The notes: generated from the letters alone by a model not told the origin. DNA of 64,000 nucleotides from Paenibacillus contaminans (GCF_003285015.1 NZ_QMFB01000015.1:158768-222767); one strand, 5' to 3'; shown: positions 32,044-40,448, counted from the first letter of the stretch. Made by a program: numbers and translations.

Positions 32044-32465
32044 TATATCCCCCAATTTCTCCCATCAGATGGAGTATTTACTCGAAATCTGTCAAATGTT
32101 AGTATATCAAGGTTTGAAATAGATGGGCAAGGGAAATTTAAACAAAAAAATTCCTCTGCGTCAATGATAGCGCTTGGCTGTACGACACAGAGGTGGTAAG
32201 TGCTGGGGACATCCATGGCCACAGATATACCACCAGTTGGGTTGGTTGACGAAAATTCATTAAGTAGACGGGCAAGGTTCTAGAACGAAATCATCATTAT
32301 TGTGGTAATATTAGGATGCGTTAAGGACAAGGGGCGAAATTAATTTGGTCATTAAGTAAAGATAACATTGTTGAAATAATACTTTATCGTTGTTATCACC
32401 CTGCAAGTTCAGCGATTGAATTAACCGAAAAAGATTCTCAATAAAAAGCAAGGGGGGCGAGGACT
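32044..32465. other. AT-rich cargo intergenic region
   Basis: About 420 bases hold the promoter regions for the reverse gene and the kinase. CCTCTG ... CAGAGG (around 32153-32193) could form a weak hairpin. A 33-codon frame ending at 32442-32444 just before the kinase (IWSLSKDNIVEIILYRCYHP...) lacks an ATG, GTG or TTG start and is not called. AAGGGG-type sequences precede it at 32328 and precede the kinase at 32450. Confidence 0.35.
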
Positions 32466-32534
32466 ATTAGTGAAGTTGACGCATTCTTAAGAATTAAAAC
32501 GAACCAATTTTCTGGAAAATATAGTTCTGACAAA

Positions 32535-33662
32535 GTGGTTCTCTACCAAGATTTTTATAATGACATTTCTAATGACCATCTAAAAGATATATTCTCTATT
32601 GCACATTATCAATTAAATAATTTATTTAAGTTTTTGAATGTAAAAAACCGTCCAGGTAATGGTGGACATTATAACGCCGATGAAAGTAGATTGCTCGAAG
32701 AATTAATTGAGGATGTAAGGCTAGTTCACGTATCGCTTAAATCCGAATATCCCTTTGATATAAACGACTATTATGCAGATATAATGGATAAATGTAGGTC
32801 GTTCTTATCAAGGTCTGGAGGTAGTGCGATCCCCCAAGATTTCCCAATGATCGATATAATCGAGACTAGACCAATTTTTACAATCGCCAACACGAGAAGT
32901 GTAATAGGCCCAAATAAACAAATAGTAAAGCTGAAACAAATTGGAAATGGATCCTATGCAAAGGTTTTTAGTTACTATGACTCTTTTTACAATTGTAGTT
33001 TTGCTGTTAAAAGAGCATTAGAAAACTTACGCCCTGACGAGCTGGAAAGGTTTAAAAATGAGTTTAATGATCTAAAAACCCTTGACTCACCGTTTATTAT
33101 TAAGGCGTATCGGTATGATGATGAAAAGAATGAATACATTATGGAATTAGCTAATGATAATTTAGATGATTTTATTCTAAAAAGGCACAATAATAGTATT
33201 CCGCTAAAAGTTAGGAGAGTTTTAGTAATACAACTATTAAAAGCTTTTGAATATATTCATTCGGAGGGATTTCTACATAGGGATATAAGCTGTACAAATA
33301 TATTAGTAAAAAGCTATCAAGATGGTCAGGCCTGGTTAAAAGTCTCAGACTTTGGCCTGGTTAAACGCCCCGACAGCAAACTAACTAGACAAGGAACAAA
33401 AATAAAAGGAGTTCTTAATGACATCACTGATTTAACATCAGTTGGATTTGAAAATTACGAGATAAGGCATGAGACTTATGCGCTGGGACAAGTAATTTAC
33501 TTTATCATTACTGGACGAACAACTAATTATCACCGTGAAAAAAATCCTGCATTGAAGTCCTTTATTCTAAGGGCTATTTCACCAACTAAGGAGGAAAGGT
33601 TCGTAAGTGTTGAGGAAATGAAAATAGAATTGTTATCCAAAGTGTTTCCTTCTCTTAGTTAA
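32535..33662 (+). CDS. Ser/Thr protein kinase (prophage cargo)
   Basis: 375 residues as called from GTG 32535. Residues 1-125 are a helical domain I do not recognise. Residues about 130-370 are a Hanks-type kinase: GNGSYAKV glycine loop (137-144), AVK Lys159, HRD 248-250 with Asn255, and DFG 272-274. All key catalytic residues are present. The GTG has no ribosome site. The frame stays open upstream to 32445, and AAGGGGGGCGAGG at 32450-32462 precedes an ATT at 32466 that would add 23 plausible residues (ISEVDAFLRIKTNQFSG...), so the true start may be a rare ATT. AT-rich and isolated, it fits a phage-defence or lysogenic-conversion kinase such as the Stk2 type. Its role is inferred. Confidence 0.85.
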   Translation: MVLYQDFYNDISNDHLKDIFSIAHYQLNNLFKFLNVKNRPGNGGHYNADESRLLEELIEDVRLVHVSLKSEYPFDINDYYADIMDKCRSFLSRSGGSAIPQDFPMIDIIETRPIFTIANTRSVIGPNKQIVKLKQIGNGSYAKVFSYYDSFYNCSFAVKRALENLRPDELERFKNEFNDLKTLDSPFIIKAYRYDDEKNEYIMELANDNLDDFILKRHNNSIPLKVRRVLVIQLLKAFEYIHSEGFLHRDISCTNILVKSYQDGQAWLKVSDFGLVKRPDSKLTRQGTKIKGVLNDITDLTSVGFENYEIRHETYALGQVIYFIITGRTTNYHREKNPALKSFILRAISPTKEERFVSVEEMKIELLSKVFPSLS

Positions 33663-33852
33663 GCTGACGGGAACGATAGCTCAATAAGTATCTATTTAAA
33701 GGCCAGCTATGCAGCGGTTCCAGCTATCATCGCGACAGCCGGTTCGGCCCGTTAAACAGCGGGCCTCGTCAGGCGAGCTTACTTCATTAGACCAATTGAT
33801 TGAATATGTAAATGTGATAGTGATTAAATAGCTAAAAAATATGTTTGATCGA

Positions 33853-33876
33853 AATCCCCCGAAAAGGGGGTTTTTT
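33853..33876 (+). terminator. Terminator between the cargo island and the early region
   Basis: CCCCC GAAAA GGGGG followed by TTTTTT. The 190 bases before it (33663-33852) contain another GC hairpin (GGCCCG ... CGGGCC near 33746-33765) but no supported gene. Confidence 0.8.
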
Positions 33877-33951
33877 CATGTTGCCCGTTCGTATATCGTT
33901 CGCATATACTGGATACAATACAAACAAATGTTCTTATCGGAGGCGAGGAGA

Positions 33952-34149
33952 ATGCAAAAATATGTCGGGCAAGTCGTCGAATTGGTGTACTTGGATCGAC
34001 GTGGAAAGATTACACAACGCAGGGTTGAGGTGCGGGAGGTTGCTGAAGAAATCGTCAAAGCTTACTGTTTAGTGCAGCGCGGACCGAGGATATTTCGTGT
34101 TGCAAACATCTTGGCCATTCAGCCTGTTAGGAAGGCGAGCAGCATATGA
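33952..34149 (+). CDS. Small WYL-like / phage regulatory protein
   Basis: 65 residues from the ATG at 33952 with GGAGGCGAGG upstream; a longer frame start at 33841 overlaps the terminator. 'VELVYLDRRGKITQRRVEVR' then 'AYCLVQRGPRIFRVANILAI' is the compact beta-barrel pattern of WYL-type domains, which bind ligands or nucleic acids in regulators. Two 12-bp direct repeats (CGTTCGTATAT / CGTTCGCATAT, 33886-33909) lie just upstream and may be control sites. Confidence 0.6.
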   Translation: MQKYVGQVVELVYLDRRGKITQRRVEVREVAEEIVKAYCLVQRGPRIFRVANILAIQPVRKASSI

Positions 34150-34586
34150 CGATGACGACGCGCCCTAACTTACCGACGCGTGAAGAGGTTTACGCGATCA
34201 GGGATTCGATTCTGCTCCCGATGATGCTTACGATTTGTGAAAAAAACTTGCGTGAACTCGAGTTCGATCGGCAACCGATGACGCAACTATATATTGTAAC
34301 AGTGAATGCGCTAATGAACCGTATCAATGCCGATCTGACTACAGTTAAAAAGCTACTGCGATCCGGCGGTATAAAGGTTGTTGAGGACGATAGAGTTGCT
34401 GAGGCGATGATTTATTATAGGTTTTTTTGCCGCGGCTACAATGACATTTTTGGGATGACCAGAGACGTCGTCAAAGCGGAGATCAGTGTAAGGATGGGTA
34501 AGTATATAGGGGGGTTACTACAAGGCGTGCGGGAGGGAGGATATGTTACCGGACACAGAGAGGAAGGTCATCACGATCCTATTTAA
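34146..34586 (+). CDS. Phage hypothetical protein, 146 aa
   Basis: ATG overlapping the preceding stop, starting MTMTTRPNLPTREEVYAIRD. Predicted all-helical ('MTQLYIVTVNALMNRINADL'). A C-terminal GHREEGHHDPI is His-rich. No family recognised. It overlaps the next gene by 44 bases, showing a tight early operon reading toward the convergent repressor operon. Confidence 0.6.
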   Translation: MTMTTRPNLPTREEVYAIRDSILLPMMLTICEKNLRELEFDRQPMTQLYIVTVNALMNRINADLTTVKKLLRSGGIKVVEDDRVAEAMIYYRFFCRGYNDIFGMTRDVVKAEISVRMGKYIGGLLQGVREGGYVTGHREEGHHDPI

Positions 34587-34788
34587 CCTCTACGGCCAAA
34601 CTTGGGCAGCTCCTAATCTTGCTCAGATCAGCCGCTATGCACAGCGGAGACAAGGGCACGTCAAGGCTGCAGTAAAAAGGCTGCAGGATGAGGGATACAT
34701 CGAGGTTGCTGAAGGCAAGCTGCGGGTTATTCGCTTGTGGGAGCAACAGCCAAAGAAGGTGCCGCGATGGCAGCCGATTGATTTTTAG
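34543..34788 (+). CDS. Winged-helix DNA-binding protein
   Basis: 81 residues, ATG preceded by GGGAGGGAGG. 'APNLAQISRYAQRRQGHVKA', then 'VKRLQDEGYIEVAEGKLRVI' shows a winged HTH with the recognition helix and a basic wing. It is probably a small phage transcription regulator. It converges with the repressor operon, separated by a weak AGTGCCC/GGGCACT dyad. Confidence 0.7.
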   Translation: MLPDTERKVITILFNLYGQTWAAPNLAQISRYAQRRQGHVKAAVKRLQDEGYIEVAEGKLRVIRLWEQQPKKVPRWQPIDF

Positions 34789-34809
34789 TGCCCGCCAACC
34801 GGTAGGGCA

Positions 34810-35199
34810 CTATTCCCATGCATACAGGTCAATTACGCTCATTTGCAGCACTTCTTCAATGTCGGCCATCTGTATAATAAACTGCTCAATATCCTCCAAC
34901 AAAAAGGGCATCGCAAATTCTTCGCCACGCATTTTATCAATCCGTTTCAAAACGGCTGGGAGATGAATGCCGAACTTGCCGGCTTGCTCCGGATGCAGAA
35001 TCATTTCAGTTTGTGCGATCGATAGGCCCAATACTTCATCATGAAAATCCTCAGCACGCAGCCGTTTAAATGGGGCGGTCACAGGGATATAAACGTTCGT
35101 CTTGTCCCACTGGATATTTCCCCGGCCGAACCTTACGATCATCCAAATAGGCGCGAGCTCATCCTCGTGTTCGGTGTAAAAAACAAATATCTTGGCCAT
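34810..35199 (-). CDS. ImmA-position protein in the repressor operon, unknown
   Basis: 129 residues whose ATG directly follows the repressor stop (TAG ATG), so it is co-transcribed from the repressor promoter in the lysogen. 'MAKIFVFYTEHEDELAPIWM' and 'AQTEMILHPEQAGKFGIHLP' are seen. No HExxH motif is present, so it is not an ImmA protease. Expression with the repressor suggests an immunity or lysogeny-maintenance function. Confidence 0.65.
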   Translation of the reverse strand: MAKIFVFYTEHEDELAPIWMIVRFGRGNIQWDKTNVYIPVTAPFKRLRAEDFHDEVLGLSIAQTEMILHPEQAGKFGIHLPAVLKRIDKMRGEEFAMPFLLEDIEQFIIQMADIEEVLQMSVIDLYAWE

Positions 35200-35988
35200 C
35201 TATACGTCGAATTCCACCTTTTTGACTTGTCCTTGGATCCGGACTTCTTTAATCGGCAGGGACTTAGGTCCGATGCTTCTGTTCGAGGCTTGCAGGATTA
35301 CATTGTTGCCATCATAAAATACGCGCTTAAGCGTACCCTCATCGCCATTAACGAGCACGACACCGATCTTCCCGTTCTCGACATGGCTCTGCTTTTTGAC
35401 CAACACCCGCATGCCTTCGCGGATCCCTTCCTCAACCATAGAGTCGCCTTTGACGATCAAGTAAAAATACTCCCCGTCTTTAACAGCATCCTTCGACATG
35501 TACTCATATCCGATAATCATTTCATTCGCCAGGGAGTCATAGCCGGCTCTGATTTCTCCGTAAATAGGAATCGGTACAAGCTCGACAGAGATCGGCTCCG
35601 AATTATAGGAGTCATTTTTTTGTGGCAGCTTGCCCATAATCGCATCCAAGCGGGCTTTGCTTTTATTTCTCATATCGACAATTTTGTTTGGTTCCACAAT
35701 AGAATATTGCGATTCTTCCTCTTGAACCTTTAATGCCTCAGCAGCTTCTTCTGCAGGTGACTGTATCCAATCATAGAGGTTTATGTCAGTTTTGCCGATC
35801 AGATAATCAACAGTTGTATTAAGGATATCCGCTAGATCACTCGCTATTTCTGCAGTTAATCTGCGCTCCCCTTTTTCTATGTCGTAGTAATACTGTGGCG
35901 TAATATTCATCATCTGAGCCACTTTTATCCCGCTCAGTTTTCTTTCCTTCCGCAACTTTCTAATTCTGCTTTCATTAGCCTCACTCAT
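35200..35988 (-). CDS. CI-like repressor, XRE plus S24/LexA peptidase
   Basis: 262 residues from the ATG at 35988 (GAGGTG upstream). Residues 5-65 are an XRE domain ('GIKVAQMMNITPQYYYDIEK'). The C-terminal half is a LexA-type S24 domain with a cleavage bond at Ala148-Gly149 ('GEIRAGY'), nucleophile Ser183 in GDSM and general base Lys221 in TLKRVF. All are intact, so RecA-stimulated self-cleavage, hence SOS induction, is expected. It faces the cro-like gene across five operators and likely represses it and tunes itself. Confidence 0.93.
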   Translation of the reverse strand: MSEANESRIRKLRKERKLSGIKVAQMMNITPQYYYDIEKGERRLTAEIASDLADILNTTVDYLIGKTDINLYDWIQSPAEEAAEALKVQEEESQYSIVEPNKIVDMRNKSKARLDAIMGKLPQKNDSYNSEPISVELVPIPIYGEIRAGYDSLANEMIIGYEYMSKDAVKDGEYFYLIVKGDSMVEEGIREGMRVLVKKQSHVENGKIGVVLVNGDEGTLKRVFYDGNNVILQASNRSIGPKSLPIKEVRIQGQVKKVEFDV

Positions 35989-36006
35989 ATTCACACCTCA
36001 TCATTA

Positions 36007-36171
36007 AGCATTTTGCTGAAAAAATCATAACATTTTTCGAATTCTAAAACAATCAGCATTTTGCTTATATTTTAAGGTAAAACAAGCAATATGCTTATTA
36101 TGTCGAAAGAATGCTCAAATATACAGCAAAATGCTGATTTTTGTCGATTGCTGTTTGTAAGCAAAATGCTT
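36007..36171. promoter_or_regulatory. Repressor operator array (five 11-bp sites)
   Basis: The palindrome AGCA-WWW-TGCT occurs at 36007-36017, 36055-36065, 36085-36095, 36125-36135 and 36160-36170. Sequences are AGCATTTTGCT twice, AGCAATATGCT once and AGCAAAATGCT twice. Start-to-start spacing is 48, 30, 40 and 35. The sites surround both divergent promoters. Confidence 0.85.
36024..36052 (-). promoter_or_regulatory. Repressor (PRM-like) promoter
   Basis: On the reverse strand TTGTTT (36047-36052) and TATGAT (36024-36029) are separated by 17 bases. One operator sits just upstream of the -35 (36055) and one downstream of the -10 (36007), allowing both activation and autorepression. Confidence 0.65.
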
Positions 36172-36176
36172 ATTAT
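36148..36176 (+). promoter_or_regulatory. Early (PR-like) promoter
   Basis: TTGCTG (36148-36153) and TATTAT (36171-36176) with a 17-base spacer. The operator at 36160-36170 fills the spacer, so bound repressor would block RNA polymerase. Confidence 0.7.
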
Positions 36177-36200
36177 TTGGACATGGAGGTGACGAACACA

Positions 36201-36440
36201 ATGAACTTTACGGGTGCAGTTGAAAAAGCGATGCATGAAGCTGGCATAAGCAAATCAGCATTGGCTAAAGGATCGCAGTACACTTACCAGCACATTAGCG
36301 ATTTGTTAGCTGGTAAGCGCAGGTGGAACGAAGATTCAATAAACCGCGTTTCCGCCGCTCTCGGTCTTGAGATTGAGGTTAAGCGGAAGGATGAAGACCA
36401 CGTGCAGAACATCGTCGCGGAGACGGGGGAGATAACGTGA
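36201..36440 (+). CDS. Cro-like XRE repressor
   Basis: 79 residues from the ATG at 36201 (TGGAGGTGA upstream). 'ISKSALAKGSQYTYQHISDL' is an XRE helix-turn-helix. First gene of the rightward early operon, directly downstream of the operator array and PR-like promoter. It is expected to bind the same operators and push the switch toward lysis. Confidence 0.85.
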   Translation: MNFTGAVEKAMHEAGISKSALAKGSQYTYQHISDLLAGKRRWNEDSINRVSAALGLEIEVKRKDEDHVQNIVAETGEIT

Positions 36441-37198
36441 TGAAGCTTCATTTGCTGGACGAAATTCAAGGATTGATCATCGCCGGCGCTATCTTCTTCG
36501 TTTCGCACAGCGGCGGCAAGGATTCTCAAGCCATGTATGCGCTACTCCGACCAATTATCCCAACTCACCAGCTCGTCGTCGTGCATGCCGATCTTGGTGA
36601 AGTGGAATGGAGTGGTGTTCAGGACCATATTTGGGCGAACACAGACCACGCCGTCAACGTAGTCCGTGCGAAGAAGACACTGCTGGGAATGGTGGAGCAG
36701 CGCGGTATGTGGCCGTCGTCATCGTGCCGGCAATGCACTAGCGATCTGAAGCGCGGACCGATCATGAAGTTCATTCGGAATTATCTCAGTGATAGGGGAC
36801 TGCGGGTTGGCGTCAACTGCACGGTTATTCGTGCAGAGGAGTCGAAAGCACGGTCCAAAAAGATACCTTTCCGATTCAATACTTCTGAGAGCTGTGGACA
36901 TCGCGATGTGTGGGACTGGATGCCAATCTTCAACATGTCAACAGCCGATGTGTTCCAGGCAATCGCCGATGCCGGGCAAAATCCATTCTGGGCATACGAG
37001 CGCAACGAGATGTTGTCTTGCGTGTTTTGCATCATGGGAAGTGTGAATGATCTTCGGCACGGCGCTGAACGAAACCCAGAGCTCTATCGCAAATTCGTCG
37101 AGTTGGAGAAGAAGATCGGGCACACGATGTTCATGCGCGGGAAAACGCCTGTTCCGCTGGAAGAGCATATCGGGATCAAAGTCAATGAGGGGAGGTGA
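36440..37198 (+). CDS. PP-loop PAPS reductase/DndC-family protein
   Basis: 252 residues. ATG 36440 is nested in the preceding stop context; a GTG three bases earlier is possible. 'SHSGGKDSQAM' (Ser24 to Ser29) is the PP-loop of adenylate-using PAPS reductase-like enzymes, and 'HQLVVVHADLGEVEW' follows as expected. Two Cys pairs (SSCRQC and LSCVFCIMG) could hold an Fe-S cluster. The family activates a substrate with ATP and transfers sulfur or reduces sulfate. Phage versions often lie in early operons and have been linked to DNA or tRNA modification, but the role here is not shown. No dnd/dpd partner genes are nearby. Confidence 0.85.
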   Translation: MKLHLLDEIQGLIIAGAIFFVSHSGGKDSQAMYALLRPIIPTHQLVVVHADLGEVEWSGVQDHIWANTDHAVNVVRAKKTLLGMVEQRGMWPSSSCRQCTSDLKRGPIMKFIRNYLSDRGLRVGVNCTVIRAEESKARSKKIPFRFNTSESCGHRDVWDWMPIFNMSTADVFQAIADAGQNPFWAYERNEMLSCVFCIMGSVNDLRHGAERNPELYRKFVELEKKIGHTMFMRGKTPVPLEEHIGIKVNEGR

Positions 37199-37206
37199 AA
37201 TCTCAC

Positions 37207-37383
37207 ATGGAGCTTGTCAAACTTCTTGAGCAAGAAACAGGCCGCAGGTCCGGCGTGGTGTTCATGACCAGGATTATGAAAGGCAGCGATCTTCTAAAGG
37301 CGCTGGCCGATTGTAAAGAGCAGGAGTCGATCCGGCCGATGACGCAGCGGATTCTGGAGGAGAATGGGGAGCGGGTTACATGA
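37207..37383 (+). CDS. Small early protein, unknown
   Basis: 58 residues from ATG 37207 (GGGGAGGTGA upstream), starting MELVKLLEQETGRRSGVVFM. It is a short helical protein with no recognised family. The stop overlaps the next start (ATGA). Confidence 0.55.
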   Translation: MELVKLLEQETGRRSGVVFMTRIMKGSDLLKALADCKEQESIRPMTQRILEENGERVT

Positions 37384-37520
37384 AGGTTGTTGTCTCGCAG
37401 TACCTTACCCCTGAGCAGCGCAAATCGTTTTACAAACAAAAAAAGAGCCTCCGCATAAGAGAGGCAAATAAAAAAATATCCGCAATCATTCTAACATGCC
37501 GGTCGTTTCTCGGTAAATAA
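37380..37520 (+). CDS. Small basic early protein (46 aa)
   Basis: ATG overlaps the previous stop (ATGA). The product starts MKVVVSQYLTPEQRKSFYKQ and ends CRSFLGK. It is highly basic. An in-gene hairpin (GCCTC ... GAGAGGC, 37447-37465) lies in the coding sequence and could attenuate transcription. Supported by coupling and reading-frame continuity only. Confidence 0.45.
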   Translation: MKVVVSQYLTPEQRKSFYKQKKSLRIREANKKISAIILTCRSFLGK

Positions 37521-37545
37521 GCAATTTTGAAAGAGAGGGTTATAG

Positions 37546-37743
37546 ATGAAGCCCAAATATAGCAAACCTGATTCTCGCGGCAAATTGTTTGTCGACTGCT
37601 CCGAATGCAAGCGCGGCGGCAAAGGCGACCAAACTTGCAGTAGCGGCTGGAAGATCAAGACCGGCAAGCGTGGCGGATGCTTTATCGGCGAGTTGCTTGA
37701 TAAATACAAGGAAAGCGAGGGCAGCACATGCCAAAGCAAGTAA
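37546..37743 (+). CDS. Small Cys-rich (zinc-binding-like) protein
   Basis: 65 residues, ATG with AAGAGAGGG upstream. Cysteines in 'VDCSECKRGGKGDQTC' and 'GGCFIGEL' could bind one zinc. Short Cys-rich proteins just before a RecF/SbcC-like ATPase occur in similar phages. Function unknown. It overlaps the next gene by 16 bases. Confidence 0.6.
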   Translation: MKPKYSKPDSRGKLFVDCSECKRGGKGDQTCSSGWKIKTGKRGGCFIGELLDKYKESEGSTCQSK

Positions 37744-39263
37744 GATTCATCGAATCCGATCTGGTCAATTTCACATCGCACCGTCAACAATCCATTAAAT
37801 TTGGCGACGTTACAAAGCTATCCGGCCGCAATGGGCAAGGCAAAACATCGATCGGCACCGCGCCGGTATGGGTGCTGTGGGGAACGGACATCTTCGGTAG
37901 CAAATTCAATCCGGCCCCCGTTAACTACAATTTCGACCGCGTGTTCGCATCATTGCTGCTTTCGGTTGACGGCGTGCCGCACAAATTTGCTAGAGAGATC
38001 GACGGCGGGACCAACCGCTTCTATATCAATGATGTGCCGGTCAAGGCTAAAGAATACGAGGCTGCGGTCGCTGGACTGTTCGACAAAGACGAGTTCCTGT
38101 CCTTATATAATCCATCGTACTTTTTCGGGCTCCACTGGACGAAGCAGCGCGAGCAGATTTTGAAATACGTGACGGCGCCGGCTAAATCGGAAGTTTTAAA
38201 GCACCTTCCTGATCTACAGGCGGACAGGCTGGGCGATCTGACCAAAAAGCATTCTCTCGACGATCTGGTAAAAATCCACGGCGGCACCGGCGGTCAGAAA
38301 TCCAAGCTTGAAAAGCAGCACATCGCCGCACATAGCCGCACAAAGACGCTGCAAGAGCAGTTGGACAGGCTGCCGATAGTAAACACCGATATCGAAGCCG
38401 TGAAGGTCAAGGAAGCCGAGTTACGTGAGAAAATCAACGCCGCGGATAAAGTGGTCGTAGATACGGACAAAACTAACGCCGCTTATACCACTCTGCAAGC
38501 CCGCATAAATTCGCTGCAAGAGCAAATAAGCGCATCAGCCAAACGCTGGCCTGAGCTGCGGGACGAGCCTATCGAGGACACATGCCGGACCTGCAAGCAG
38601 GCTCTACAAGACGAAGCTGTTAAGGCTGTAACGGACGATAAAGAGCGCCGAAAGACCAGCTTCCAGGACAATCACAAGACGCTCGTATCTAATCGAAAAG
38701 ATGCAGAAGCGGAGCTCGCTGCACTGGAATGGGTTGACGTTTCTGAGCAGCGGCAGAAGGTGCGGGAGCTCGAGGATCAGCTCGATAACATACTGGAAAC
38801 AATCCGGACACATACCGAACGCGATCGGCTCGCAGGGGAAGTCGAGAAGGCCAAAACGGATGAAGTAGCGACGCTCGCCAGCTTGAAAGAGTCCATTTTC
38901 ATTCTCGATGCGATCAAGGCTTACCGCGCGAAAGAGGCGGAATTGCAGGCCGAAAAGGTTCAATCGCTGTTCACAACTCTATCAATTCGCCTATTCAAAT
39001 ATGTTAAATCTAGCGACGATTACGAGCCGGATTTCTCCATCCAGATGGACGGCAAAGATTATGTTGTCCTGTCGGCCGGCGAGAAGATCGCCGCAGGCTT
39101 GGAACTTACGGAAGTGCTTTTCAAACAATCCGAGTTGATCGTCCCTTGCTTTATCGATGGGATCGAGAGCTACACCGGGCCGGTTGCCGTATATGACCAA
39201 CTTATTACCGGACGAGCTGTGCCGGGGCAGGAATTGAAAATTGAAACGGAGGGCGAAGCATGA
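37728..39263 (+). CDS. SbcC/Rad50-like AAA ATPase (phage recombination)
   Basis: 511 residues. Walker A 'GRNGQGKTSIG' lies at about 33-43, after an N-terminal 'IESDLVNFTSHRQQSIKFGD'. Two coiled-coil arms flank a CxxC hook (Cys286 and Cys289 in DTCRTC), as in Rad50 zinc hooks. A signature-like 'VLSAGEKIAAGLEL' precedes a Walker B-like 'LIVPCFIDGIESY'. It is half the length of SbcC, with short arms. It is immediately upstream of the annealase and near an MBL nuclease, so it probably processes DNA ends for phage recombination. Confidence 0.85.
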   Translation: MPKQVRFIESDLVNFTSHRQQSIKFGDVTKLSGRNGQGKTSIGTAPVWVLWGTDIFGSKFNPAPVNYNFDRVFASLLLSVDGVPHKFAREIDGGTNRFYINDVPVKAKEYEAAVAGLFDKDEFLSLYNPSYFFGLHWTKQREQILKYVTAPAKSEVLKHLPDLQADRLGDLTKKHSLDDLVKIHGGTGGQKSKLEKQHIAAHSRTKTLQEQLDRLPIVNTDIEAVKVKEAELREKINAADKVVVDTDKTNAAYTTLQARINSLQEQISASAKRWPELRDEPIEDTCRTCKQALQDEAVKAVTDDKERRKTSFQDNHKTLVSNRKDAEAELAALEWVDVSEQRQKVRELEDQLDNILETIRTHTERDRLAGEVEKAKTDEVATLASLKESIFILDAIKAYRAKEAELQAEKVQSLFTTLSIRLFKYVKSSDDYEPDFSIQMDGKDYVVLSAGEKIAAGLELTEVLFKQSELIVPCFIDGIESYTGPVAVYDQLITGRAVPGQELKIETEGEA

Positions 39264-39457
39264 AGCCACAATCATACAAGGTAATCAAAACCGACGTCGG
39301 AAGTGGACTGTTCGAAGGTCAAACAATTACGCCATATTTCGAAGACTCGAATGAAATCATACTGCCGGGTTTAAGGGCTGACGTCCATCACCATATTCGT
39401 AAAGGTGGCGCGTACATCACCGAACACCTTGAGCCGATCGGGGGAAATAATCAATGA
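39260..39457 (+). CDS. Small early protein, unknown
   Basis: 65 residues, ATGA overlap with the ATPase gene, starting MKPQSYKVIKTDVGSGLFEG. Beta-rich with HHHIRKGG. It overlaps the annealase gene by 4 bases. No family recognised. Its position inside the recombination cassette suggests an accessory role. Confidence 0.55.
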   Translation: MKPQSYKVIKTDVGSGLFEGQTITPYFEDSNEIILPGLRADVHHHIRKGGAYITEHLEPIGGNNQ

Positions 39458-40386
39458 GCAATCAAGCACTTCAAACCATGAACACACAGTCGGTTGTTAG
39501 TAGTTTCTCGCAAACGGAGCTCGACACGTTGAAAGCGACAATCGCCCGTGGCACTACGAACGAGCAATTTGCCCTTTTCGTTCAAACATGCGCTCGTTCC
39601 GGACTAAATCCATTCCTTAATCAAATCCACTGTATCGTTTACAACAGCGAGAAGCACGGGCCGCAGATGTCCATTCAAATTGCAGTGGAGGGCATCGTCG
39701 CATTGGCAAAACGGCATCCGCAGTACAAAGGATTCGTCGCCGCCGAAATCCGGAAGAACGATCATTTCAAAGCAAAGATGCACTCGGGTGAAATCGAACA
39801 CGAGCCGGATGTGATGAATCCAGGCGAAACTATCGGCGCTTATTGCGTCGCCTACAGGGATGATGCCCCGAACATGTTGGTAATTGTACGGCGCGATCAA
39901 GTCGAGCACCTGTTGAAAGGCCGAAATTCGCAGATGTGGAAGGATTACTTTGACGACATGATCGTGAAGCACGCGATTAAGCGGGCCTTTAAACGACAGT
40001 TTGGCATTGAGGTCGCAGAGGACGAGCAGATCGGGGCAGCGGATAACATTCCTGCTTACGAACCGCCAGCCCGCCGGGACATTACGGCCGAAGCAAATGC
40101 AGCAAGCGCCGCCGAACAGCTCCAGCCGCCACCGCCGAAGCCGGAGGACGAGGAAGCCAAGAAGATGGCTGATGCCCGTAAGCAGATGTCGGCAAAATTT
40201 AAACAACTCGGCATTACGGATACAGAAAAGATGTCCGAATACATCGCCGTAAACTGCAAGATGAAAGGCGACAAGCCGACTCTCGCGGAAATGCTCGGGC
40301 TGCTCAAGATCATGGATATGCACATCGAGGAGAAGAAAGCCGCGGCGGGCAATGACGACAACCTTCCCGACGATCCGTTAGCGTAA
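39454..40386 (+). CDS. RecT/Bet-family single-strand annealing protein
   Basis: 310 residues. 'FVQTCARSGLNPFLNQIHCI', 'GPQMSIQIAVEGIVALAKRH' and 'DDMIVKHAIKRAFKRQFGIE' are the conserved Bet/RecT core (PF03837), residues 30-195. A Pro/Glu-rich linker and a helical C-terminal tail follow. It anneals complementary single strands during phage replication and repair. Usually paired with an exonuclease (Exo or RecE). None of that type is present here; a WalJ-like MBL protein lies three genes downstream. Confidence 0.92.
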   Translation: MSNQALQTMNTQSVVSSFSQTELDTLKATIARGTTNEQFALFVQTCARSGLNPFLNQIHCIVYNSEKHGPQMSIQIAVEGIVALAKRHPQYKGFVAAEIRKNDHFKAKMHSGEIEHEPDVMNPGETIGAYCVAYRDDAPNMLVIVRRDQVEHLLKGRNSQMWKDYFDDMIVKHAIKRAFKRQFGIEVAEDEQIGAADNIPAYEPPARRDITAEANAASAAEQLQPPPPKPEDEEAKKMADARKQMSAKFKQLGITDTEKMSEYIAVNCKMKGDKPTLAEMLGLLKIMDMHIEEKKAAAGNDDNLPDDPLA

Positions 40387-40448
40387 AGCAGTAACTAGGG
40401 CCGCTGTCCTGGCGGCTCTACAAATCAAATATTTCGGGAGTGATTAAG

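Noticed and set aside
39604..40323. 239-codon reverse frame opposite the annealase
   Set aside because: Shadow of the Bet/RecT gene; no ribosome site or family pattern.
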